64,000 nucleotides of DNA from Picocystis sp. L7 (Eukaryota; Chlorophyta; Picocystophyceae; Picocystales; Picocystaceae). This document shows positions 30,586-38,691 of the stretch, one piece after another. Position 1 is the stretch's first letter; every line of letters starts with the position of its first letter. The position numbers and the translations under genes are program-made. The notes below the pieces were generated by a model. That model saw only the letters and a program-made list of their open reading frames with translations, was not told the origin of the DNA and made no database searches. The DNA is taken from contig QXJR01000012.1 in the NCBI GenBank assembly GCA_020975725.1, positions 597,501 through 661,500 on the forward strand, written 5' to 3'.

Positions 30586-32433
30586 TCAGTCCAACTGCTT
30601 GGTCCAGTCGAAGGGTTCCCATTTCTTCAAAAACTCCGATGCTTGCCGCACGAAACCGGCACCCGTCTCTCGCCTGGGCTTCTGGTGCATCCTTTCCTGA
30701 GGCAAACAGAGCAAACTGACCATGACGTCTCTACCCAGGTTGCGGTTGAAGCGACGCTCGTCATCAATGACATGCACGTAACCCCCTGTGAGCCCGAATT
30801 CTACGTTGAAATATGGGAAGTCAGGGGGTATCGAACCACGCAATCCCTTCTTTTTCGTGTCAATCAGCTTCTTGGCATTGTGCTGGCTCCACTCGCTCTC
30901 GGCCTCGTCGATTTCTCTTTTGAAGAGGAGGGGCGCATCCATGTAGGCGTCTTCCTTGACTGGAATGCACTCTAACACAGCATGTCGTGCCTGTCTTTCC
31001 AAGTCGAGTGCCGTCTCCATGAAAATTACCCGCTGCCCTTCGCGTGCAAACATCTGGATCAAACATTTTTGAAAGTTGCGGATTTCAGTGGCCACCGCCT
31101 CGTCTACCTCCCGCAAAGAACCGCAATGTGCCATGGGAATCACCTGGCAGTGTCCTGGGACCAGCTGACCAGACTCGGGGAGCTTCAGGTAAGTGAGCTG
31201 GCCAATGGCCATGATTGCTGCTCGGTTCTTCTTGGGATTGTCAAAGCAGAATGTGCACCTCTCTTGTACGGCCGTCATCCTCTTGAAGTCACCAATCTGC
31301 TTCTGCCGCTGGTATTCAAACTGGCCCTTGGGATCGCGTTTCTTTCCTCTTTCCTCGTACATTTCAAGCCCCTGGTCGTGCTCGTACTCATCCTCGACAT
31401 CGTGGGGCGTGCGTCTGTACTGTGCTTTCGTCGTTACATTGCGTGCATAGTTTCTGTCGTAGTCCTCTCCACCAAAACGCTCTTGTCTGACCAGATCATT
31501 CAAGGTGGCTCGGTCATCGTCCGCGTAGTACCGGGCCTTCTTTCCTGAAGTTTCATCGTACCTGTCTACCCGTGCTTGTTTGCCCTTGCCTCCCACCTCT
31601 GTGGCAGCATGAGAAGGTCTCCCAAAAGCACCTTTTACTGCTCTTCCCTTTGCATCTACCATGGGTAGGTACACGTCTGCAGACGTCTCCCTTTTGGTTG
31701 TTCCCTCGGTCGGTTTCCCCAAGAGCTTGGCTCGCAGCATGGCTGCTGCATTTTGATTCTGAGTGCCGCGTTCCAGGAACTGTCCTTGGCGCACCTCTTC
31801 CCTTAGCGGAACGTCTCCCGATTTCTGAGTCGCGGGTACTGGATCCACACCTTCGCTCTTCTTGTCTGCCGCGTCTTCAAGCACGTGTTTTGCTTCTGTG
31901 GTGGATGGAGCAGAGGCACTCCCACTTGGGTTCTCCCTCGGTGGCTTGGGCTTCCAGCTGATGGAATCCTGTCCGCTGGGTCTTTTCCTTTCCTTCAGAA
32001 ACTTCCCACGTTCGCTCCTGGCGTCTTCCAAGTACTCTTTCGGCCTTCCAAACGCGGACGAGCGTTTCTTGCGCTCACGTGAAGCGTCCAGGTGGGACAT
32101 CGGGGCCATGGGCCCAGCTCCACCGTCTCCTTTCTGGGTTTTGCGCCTCCAGCTGGCACCTCCATCTCCGACGACGTACCCAGCACCACCATAAAGCGCC
32201 TCTGGTTGCTGCATGCTTCCATCATCGCCGCGAATCTTGAGTCCCACGCTCGGTATCCCGCCGACGTGACGGGCTGGCGTGGCCTCGTCTCGTGCTTCGC
32301 TTCGCGTTTCGCGCTCCCTGGACATCGGCAGGCTCATCCACTCCATTCCAAACGCCTTCCTCATCTTCACTTCCGGATCCTTCGCCATCGGCGCTCTCTC
32401 TTGCGGCGCACATTTGCGCTCGTCCATCGCCAT
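30586..32433 (-). CDS. CWF19L2: CWF19L2 spliceosome-associated CwfJ protein
   Basis: A 615-residue protein with a charged, low-complexity N-terminal half (RERKKRSSAFGRPKEYLEDA and similar) and a C-terminal CwfJ pair. The first CwfJ domain begins CTFCFDNPKK and contains LPESGQLVPGHCQVIPMAHC, a HIT-like fold; the second ends PFDWTKQLD. The family acts in late spliceosome disassembly and lariat debranching in the nucleus. The ATG at 32433 begins MAMDERKCAPQ. It is divergent to FabZ across a motif-rich promoter. Confidence 0.92.
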   Translation of the reverse strand: MAMDERKCAPQERAPMAKDPEVKMRKAFGMEWMSLPMSRERETRSEARDEATPARHVGGIPSVGLKIRGDDGSMQQPEALYGGAGYVVGDGGASWRRKTQKGDGGAGPMAPMSHLDASRERKKRSSAFGRPKEYLEDARSERGKFLKERKRPSGQDSISWKPKPPRENPSGSASAPSTTEAKHVLEDAADKKSEGVDPVPATQKSGDVPLREEVRQGQFLERGTQNQNAAAMLRAKLLGKPTEGTTKRETSADVYLPMVDAKGRAVKGAFGRPSHAATEVGGKGKQARVDRYDETSGKKARYYADDDRATLNDLVRQERFGGEDYDRNYARNVTTKAQYRRTPHDVEDEYEHDQGLEMYEERGKKRDPKGQFEYQRQKQIGDFKRMTAVQERCTFCFDNPKKNRAAIMAIGQLTYLKLPESGQLVPGHCQVIPMAHCGSLREVDEAVATEIRNFQKCLIQMFAREGQRVIFMETALDLERQARHAVLECIPVKEDAYMDAPLLFKREIDEAESEWSQHNAKKLIDTKKKGLRGSIPPDFPYFNVEFGLTGGYVHVIDDERRFNRNLGRDVMVSLLCLPQERMHQKPRRETGAGFVRQASEFLKKWEPFDWTKQLD

Positions 32434-32749
32434 GCACGTCGCCTTCGTTCTCTCCCCCCTTGACCGATACCTTTCCCCCACCTCTCGATCGAATATTCTA
32501 AACGTCCTTCTGAATATTCGAGATTGCGATGCGTCCCAAGAAGATATCGATGGGTAGGAAACCATCGATGCGTTTCCTGGAGGTATCGAACGAATGCTTC
32601 GAATCCCCTTGCGAATATTCGAGATGGCGAGGAAGGAGATCGAGAGGTATCGATGGAGGCGAGGAGGGGCTTCTCCCCGACACCACCAGGGCATGGCCAG
32701 ACGCGAGGTTTTGCAACCAACCGACCGCGTTCTGGTCCGAAACACGCGC
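32434..32749. promoter_or_regulatory. divergent CWF19L2/FabZ promoter with GAATATTC and TATCGAT palindromes
   Basis: Within 316 bases GAATATTC occurs at 32491, 32512 and 32613. TATCGAT or close variants occur near 32464, 32543, 32563, 32582 and 32647. The density of these palindromes is far above background and they lie between two head-to-head starts. Confidence 0.5.
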
Positions 32750-33521
32750 ATGCTGAGCAGCGAAGTGTCGATTGCGAGGATGTGGACGTGTGCAGCACGG
32801 ATCCCTTCCACCAAAGCGCAGGCCCGGAGGACAGCCAAAGCTGTGCGTGGACCGAACCGGTCCCGGAACGGAACCGGAAGCGCACGCCGCTACCTCAAGC
32901 GCGTCGTCTCTGCCACCGAAGGGGATGGCGAAGGGATCCCGATCGAAAAATGTGCGTGGATCGGACGAAGGAACGCACGTGGGTGAAAAAGCCAGGCCGA
33001 GGATCCATGCTGACGCGCGCCGAGGGGACGAACGTCGTCCCACGTGGGGGAATCGTGCAGCGTTCAAGGCCGCGCCGACGGTGTTGGGCATCGACAAGAT
33101 CATGGAGCTACTGCCGCACAGGTTCCCCTTCTTGCTCGTGGATCGGGTGCTGGAATACGTGCCTGGACAGTACGCCGTCGGGATGAAGAACGTCACAATA
33201 AACGACCATTTCTTCAACGGACACTTCCCGGGTCGGCCCATCATGCCAGGCGTCCTGCAGATCGAAGCCATGGCACAGGTGGGTGGAATCGTGTTCTTGG
33301 ATCCAGAAACGGGCGGCGAGGGCGCAAGGGACAACTTTTTCTTCGGAGGCGTGGAGAAGTGTAGGTTCAGGAGGCCTGTGGTGCCAGGAGACACCCTCAT
33401 CATGAAGGTAGAACTCACCAAGCTGAACAAACGGTTTGGGATTGCCAAGATGCACGGGGAGGCGTACGTAGGGGACCAACTCGCATGCGACGCAGATCTC
33501 ACCCTTGTCCTCGGAGGTTAG
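32750..33521 (+). CDS. FabZ: FabZ, plastid beta-hydroxyacyl-ACP dehydratase
   Basis: Two exons, 32750-32951 and 33061-33521, give 220 residues; the 109-nt intron (GTGCGT...GTGCAG) is in phase 1. Exon 1 is a basic, Ser/Ala/Arg-rich leader beginning MLSSEVSIARMWTCAARIP, typical of a plastid transit peptide. Exon 2 carries the hot-dog domain: IMELLPHRFPFLLVDRV, the catalytic His in NGHFPGRPIMPG and the catalytic Glu in VLQIEAMAQ. FabZ removes water from 3-hydroxyacyl-ACP in type II fatty acid synthesis. The exact start within exon 1 is uncertain (32750 or 32780). Confidence 0.88.
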
Positions 33522-33555
33522 ATGGATTCGATTTATTCGTCGTGAGGGAGGCCCT

Positions 33556-34425
33556 TTAGGCCTTGGCCTTTTTCGCTGGGGGTGGATGGTTCTCTGCATG
33601 GCCACGGAGCTTGTCCAGGATTTTTTGAGCAGCCTTCACATCCTTTCCTTCCTCTACTTTTTCCTGGGCAATGTCCATTGCCGTCTCCCCGTCGTCATTC
33701 TTCAGGAGGATGTCCACGCCGTCCACGCCGAGGAGGACAGACGCCATGGTCTCGTTGCTCCGGTCCACGGCCAACATGAGAGCCGTGTTTCCTTGCCTGT
33801 CTTGCACGTTGGCGTCGGCACCTGCGTCCACCAGGGCTTTGACCATCTCCTCTTTGTCTGGATTGCTGGACTGCACTGCCAGTACCAGTGCGGTCTGTCC
33901 ATCGCTGTCCACCAGGTCCAGGTTCGGCTTGGCTTGGAGGAGTGTGCGCAGCAGCACCAGGCTCCCTTGGGTGATCGACCACATGGTTGCGCTGGCCGCT
34001 TGTCCATCCACGTGGTCGACGTCTCCTTTGGCATCGAGCAAGGCTCGAACGATGGCCAAATCTTCTTCTGTCTTCCGCAGTTCGCAGGCGAGGATGAGCG
34101 GTGTCCCTTTGGTGTAGCTTCTGGCGTTTGGATTGGCTCCCATTCGCAGCATTTCCCGGACGCACTCGACTTGGCTGTGTTCTACGGCCCACAGCAGCGG
34201 CGTGAACTCGGTATCGTCGGTGAATTCCAGGTCTGCACCCGCTTCGTGGAGGTGTCGAAGCAACCTGGCGTGTCCGTTGCAGCATGCTGCTGCCATGGCA
34301 ATATCGAGTTCCCCGCGTTCTTCTTCCCCATCTCCGTCCTTTCCTTTCCTTTCTTCCAGTATCTTCGTCACCTCCTCGACGTTTCCATCCCTCGCTGCCA
34401 CCACCAGCGCCGTTTCACGCACCAT
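33556..34425 (-). CDS. ankyrin-repeat protein
   Basis: A 289-residue protein made almost entirely of ankyrin repeats, about six or seven, for example DDTEFTPLLWAVEHSQVECV, SDGQTALVLAVQSSN and RQGNTALMLAVDRSN. It ends in a basic nuclear-localisation-like tail PPPAKKAKA. No catalytic domain accompanies the repeats, so the role is protein binding and the partner is unknown. The ATG at 34425 begins MVRETALVVAARDGN. The frame stays open for another 1.5 kb upstream, but only through intergenic DNA. It converges on FabZ with 34 bp between stops. Confidence 0.85.
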   Translation of the reverse strand: MVRETALVVAARDGNVEEVTKILEERKGKDGDGEEERGELDIAMAAACCNGHARLLRHLHEAGADLEFTDDTEFTPLLWAVEHSQVECVREMLRMGANPNARSYTKGTPLILACELRKTEEDLAIVRALLDAKGDVDHVDGQAASATMWSITQGSLVLLRTLLQAKPNLDLVDSDGQTALVLAVQSSNPDKEEMVKALVDAGADANVQDRQGNTALMLAVDRSNETMASVLLGVDGVDILLKNDDGETAMDIAQEKVEEGKDVKAAQKILDKLRGHAENHPPPAKKAKA

Positions 34426-34819
34426 CGTCGGTGTCGGCGCACCCGGCGAGACCACCACAGGGAATCCACCCCGCCATCCCCACCCATCGGACCGATGCCT
34501 TTCCTCTTCGATCGACGGTAGGACGCGACCCATCCCCACGTGGAGGTGCCCCTCCCTCTCCCTCCCTCGCCGATCGAAACGACACGGAAACGAACGCGTA
34601 AGGTGGAGGACGAAGGAAAGGGGTCCCTCCACGGGAAAGGAAAGGAAAAGAACGAGTGGAGAGACCCGGGTTCGGCGTGGAGATCTGAAAGGAAAAGAAC
34701 GAGTGGAGAGAACCGGGTTGAAGGGGGAGGGTGAGGATGGACCCGGGAGGAACTGGGAGACCTGGGGGAAGAGGTGGAGAGGGACGTGTTCGTGCGGTCC
34801 AAGGGCACGACACGCCGCG
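34426..34819. promoter_or_regulatory. divergent ankyrin/SKP1 promoter with a short duplication
   Basis: 394 bases, G/A-rich on the plus strand. The phrase AAAGGAAAAGAACGAGTGGA occurs twice (starting about 34636 and 34690), a local duplication of roughly 50 bases. No other element stands out. Confidence 0.45.
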
Positions 34820-35559
34820 ATGGAAGCCGAAAAAGTGAAGCTGTTGTCCTCCGACCAAGAGCTGTTCGAGGTGCGTGCCAAGGTCGAGAACAAGGACAAA
34901 GACGCGGAACGTGACGCGACGCGACGCGGGAGATCCCTTGGAGGGAGAAAGAGCGAGGAGGACCACGGCTGACGGACGGGAACGAACAGGTCGAGGAAGA
35001 CGTGGCGTTCGAATCCGTCACCATCAAGAACATGATCGAAGGTGCGTGAATGGCTGCCCAGACAAAGAACGAGCAGGAAGAACGCCCGGGATGGAACCGC
35101 GGGAAGCGGAGCGCGAGAGGGCGAGGTCCCGGTGTGGAAAACGACGGCAAGGTCTGGAGGGCTAACGTGACGCGACCGAGCACGACAGACACCGGAATCG
35201 AAGAGCAGATCCCGCTGCCCAACGTGTCCAGCAAGATCCTGTCGAAAGTAATCGAGTACTGCACCTACCACGTGAACGCGACGAAAGCGCAAGAAGACAA
35301 AACGGCCCCGGACGCCGAGGCCGTGAAAGCTTGGGACGCCGAATTCGTGCAAGTGGATCAAGGGACGCTCTTCGACCTCATATTGGCGGCCAACTACCTC
35401 AACATCAAAGGCTTGCTTGATTTGACCTGCATGACCGTGGCCAACATGATCAAAGGGAAGAGTCCGGAAGAGATCCGGAAGACGTTCAACATCAAGAACG
35501 ATTTCACCCCAGAAGAAGAAGAGGAGGTGCGAAGGGAGAACCAGTGGGCCTTCGAGTGA
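34820..35559 (+). CDS. SKP1: SKP1, SCF ubiquitin ligase adaptor
   Basis: Three exons, 34820-34870, 34990-35041 and 35189-35559, give 157 residues, the standard length. Introns are 119 and 147 nt with GTGCGT donors and ACAG acceptors, phases 0 and 1. The spliced product reads [20 protein letters not shown] ... IKNMIED, then [20 protein letters not shown], and ends [18 protein letters not shown], a canonical SKP1. It bridges CUL1 and F-box proteins. Both splice sites fall where SKP1 homology would otherwise break, which makes this one of the best-supported gene models here. Confidence 0.95.
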
Positions 35560-36462
35560 TGCTGCATGCGATACCTGATGCACGCGATAGCACGGATCCG
35601 CCGCTTTTGAATAATGACGTCCTCGGACTTGACCTGGACGCGACCATGGCTTGGGGTCCGATCTGCTGTTTTCGGGTCCTTCGTCGATGGGAAGTGGCGG
35701 ATGTAAACAAGCGAGCGTTTCGATTTCCTCGTCTCCCGCCCTGCACACCGCTCCGATCTCGGTGGAAGGCGTGGTCGTGCCACCCCGGAGAGGAGCGCTT
35801 TCCCAATCCGCAAAAAGGAAGCGGCGAACTTCGATCCGACATGCGTTTCTTCCCGTCGTTGTTTCGACCGAGACTCGCGACATTCGAGTCTGACTCCTTA
35901 ACCGCTCGGACATGACTGCATGCAGCATCGACCGACCGTCGTTTGGACGTGGATCGCATGCTTCGCAGTCACCAGGATTCGAACCTGGGCGGGCAGAGCC
36001 CATCAGATCCCTCGTTCGGATCTGGTTCGCCTTCAGAAGGATGGGTCGGGTGCATCACCCGCCCCAGCAGTGTCCGGAGAGGCACGCATCGGATTACCAG
36101 TAGGTGAGGGTCCGAGGGGACGGAGATCTCGATGGGTAGCTTCGACCCCTCGCGATCTGTGCGAAAGGTATCGATATCCCTGGAGGATGGGGGATCCAAG
36201 GGGATAGAAGCGTCACGTGATCGACCCGAGGGAGAGACCCCGTCCTCGAATATGCCCCCCCCCCTTTGCACCCCCCCCGTGCTCGCACGACCCGTCGAGG
36301 AGGACCCCACACACCCCACGCCCACCGGCCACGTATCGCGGGATCCTCGTCGGCACATGGTCCCAGGTCCGGGCACGTCGCAGATGCTGACCCGGATGCC
36401 ACGAGACGAAGCGAATCCTCGAAACGTGTGGACGACGCCACAAGCGCGTCTTCCCAGGCGCC
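35560..36462. other. intergenic region holding a permuted tRNA gene
   Basis: About 900 bases between SKP1 and the phosphatase. The tRNA gene at 35883-36008 is on the minus strand. On the right side a phosphatase-side promoter contains GGTATCGATATCCC at 36167-36180. C-runs at about 36255-36290 are the only other feature. No protein gene is visible. Confidence 0.5.
35883..36008 (-). tRNA. permuted tRNA-Ser(CGA): 3' half precedes 5' half
   Basis: Reading the minus strand, the 3' half (36008-35964, positions 38 to 73) comes first, then 44 intervening bases, then the 5' half (35919-35883, positions 1 to 37). Put in order they form a full 82-nt class II tRNA. The acceptor stem GCAGTCA/TGACTGC is perfect with discriminator G. 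The D stem is TCC/GGA, the anticodon stem TCAGA/TCTGA with loop CTCGAAA (anticodon CGA), the long variable arm GGGC/GCCC, and the T arm CCAGG-TTCGAAT-CCTGG. The break is between 37 and 38. Flanks form a bulge-helix-bulge: CTCG pairs with CGAG at 36014-36011, with bulges AAT and GGA. No CCA is encoded. Confidence 0.93.
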
Positions 36463-37496
36463 ATGCTCGCTGCACGCGCCTCGAATCCCCGACCGGGAAG
36501 CACCACGGTGCTGCAGACGATGCACCACGTGGCCTGCAGGGTCCAGCAGGAACTGCTGCTGCGATGCTACGGTGCACTGCGGGCTTTGGCCTGCCTCCTC
36601 GCCACCGTGGCCGCACGCACCTGGATCGCCAACAACGAAAGAGCTGCGGTTGCCGCTGCCGAAGACGTCGACAGGATCCACACCGATCCGAAACGGAAGG
36701 AATCGACGCTCCTGCCGCCTCCCGCGCCCGAACACCGAGGGAAACTGACGGTGAGGAATGCAGCTTCCACGCGCGCCTGTGCCGCATACGACGCGGAAAG
36801 GTCGAACCCAACACGTGGAACGTGCTGACGGATGCACGAAACGAACGCGATGCGGATCGAATCGTTATCCAGGTCTGCTTGGATCTCGACCAAACGCTGG
36901 TCTGTGCCTACACCGCTGATGGAGTTCCCAGCACCCTCAAGGAACTGCAACGGGAAGGAAAGGTGAAGAGCTTCCGCATGAGATACGATGCGGGGCTCAA
37001 GGTGAGGAATGGGGCGCCGGGATCGAAAGCCCACACCATCGTGGTGTTTGAAAGACCCGGGCTGCAGGAATTCTTGGAACGGGTCAGCAAATTCGCAGAA
37101 CTCGTCCTGTTCACCTCTGCGAGAGAGGGATATGCGAGACCACTCATGAATGCACTGGATCCACGTGGAAAGATCGGTCTCAGGTTGTACAGAGAAACAA
37201 CTGTAAATAGTAACGGCAGGGCCGACGCCAAGGACCTGTCCAGATTGGGGAGGGACTTGGGAAGGACGATCCTGGTGGACGACAACCCACACTGCTTTTC
37301 CTTGCAACCGACCAACGGTGTGCCCATCATGCCGTACGACGGGATGAAGGATGACGCTCAGCTGTTGACTGTGCTGTTACCTTTGATCGAGTCCTTGTCG
37401 CCGCTCCCGGACGTACGACCAGTGTTGAACCTACGTTTCAACCTGCCGCAGTGGTTCTTGCGTGCATCTCCAGCAAAAGCCAGTCGCACGCAATAG
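36463..37496 (+). CDS. SCP/FCP-type CTD phosphatase (HAD family)
   Basis: Two exons, 36463-36750 and 36873-37496, give 303 residues; the 122-nt intron has a GTGAGG donor and TATCCAG acceptor in phase 0. The join completes the catalytic motif LTVCLDLDQTLV (DxDxT/V). The following VVFERPGLQEFLERV, ELVLFTSAREGYARPLMNAL and RTILVDDNPHCFSLQPTNGV are hallmark NIF/SCP sequences. Such phosphatases act on serine phosphates, classically in the RNA polymerase II tail; a mitochondrial TIM50-like role is less likely because the acidic DxD is intact. Exon 1 encodes an Arg/Ala-rich leader with one hydrophobic stretch (LLLRCYGALRALACLLATVA), so membrane or organelle association is possible. Confidence 0.87.
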
Positions 37497-37555
37497 ACAG
37501 ACAAGGCAACACAAATAAAAGAATGTCCCCACAATTTTATTCCCATGTCCCGAGC

Positions 37556-38632
37556 TCACTTATTCTCTCCTTCCTCGCTTTCTTGTTTGAGGGCCAGCTC
37601 GATGCTCTCGTGCAATTCCGCGAACATCAATACGTATTCGTCGTCCGGGGACATTCCTTTCATCAACTTGGCGGCGGCACGGACGCTTTCTCTTGCATCA
37701 TCATGATCCCCTAAGCTATGTTGCGAGATTGCAAGCAGGTACCATACGTCCAGCGACGAGTCCGTTTCTTCCAAGAGTCCTTCTAACACCTCCCCCGCGG
37801 TTTCAAATTCCCCTAGTTCTAATAGCAGCTTCGCCGTCTCAAAACGGAACTCATATGGAGGCATCTCGCCCTCCAAGCTTTCGTCTTCGTGCTTGTCTTG
37901 GTTCTGGGATCCGTGTGATGGTTCGAACGAGAACCACAAGGACATGGATTTCTTCAGGCGGTCCAGGGCTTCGAGTGGTTTGTCCACTTCGATGTACAGG
38001 CTGGCCATCACCTGCAGCGGTTCTGGACAGGATTCATCCAAGGAGGCTGCTTTTTCCAGCAGCTGCACCACCTCTTCTTGGACGGAGGCGGGTTCTTCAG
38101 CGTGATTCAGGGTCGCTTCGGCGAGTGCACACACCGCTCTGCACAGCTCGGTTTGGAGCTCGTCCAACCGTGGTCCGTCGGCCACCAGTAGCTCCCTTTC
38201 GAGCACGTCGATTCCTTTCCTCATGCACTCTAGGGAATCGTTCCCTTGGATCATTTGTCCCAAGTAGAGGTATTTTTCGAACCCATGGTCGGGTGAGAGT
38301 TGCACGGCTTTCCGAAACACTTCCATCGCCTTTTCGTTCTCGCCCATTTCGGCCCAGAGCGAGCCCAGAGCGTCCAGCAGCTGTTACCCGTGCAGTCGTG
38401 CACGAATGCGGTCAGTTCTCGTCCCATGCATGTGCGTTCCACGAACCGTCGGTCGCGAAAAGCGCACCTCCGACGCTTGTGGGTGCTTCTCCACGCCGCG
38501 AGAGAGCGCCTCGACGGCGGCGGCGTAGTCGTCTTCTGCGAGCGCCATCTCCGCTCGCTGCAAGCACTCCTGCACGCCTCCGTGTCCAGGGCTGCGCCTT
38601 CCACCACGCGCACGTGCAGGTGCACGTCCCAT
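37556..38632 (-). CDS. Acl4-like TPR chaperone
   Basis: Two exons, 38632-38468 and 38380-37556, give 329 residues; the 87-nt intron (GTGCGC...TAACAG) is in phase 0. It restores the first TPRs: ALAEDDYAAAVEALSRGVEK in exon 1 joins LLDALGSLWAEMGENEKAME. The continuation VQLSPDHGFEKYLYLGQMI is the signature of Acl4-type proteins, which guard newly made ribosomal protein uL4. A long helical insert with SLWFSFEPSHGS and an acidic C-terminus (DDEYVLMFAELHESIELAL) complete it. The stop lies 59 bp from that of the phosphatase on the other strand. Family assignment moderately firm. Confidence 0.7.
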
Positions 38633-38691
38633 CGCGCCGCCAAGACGTCGTCGATTCGCACTTAACCTTTTCGTGAACTTCGTCGAGGGGT

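Noticed and set aside
33556-36003. Ankyrin frame staying open for 815 codons
   Set aside because: Above the ATG at 34425 the translation is Pro/Arg/Ser low complexity and crosses the SKP1 exons and the tRNA gene. High GC makes long open frames common, so only the ankyrin part was kept.
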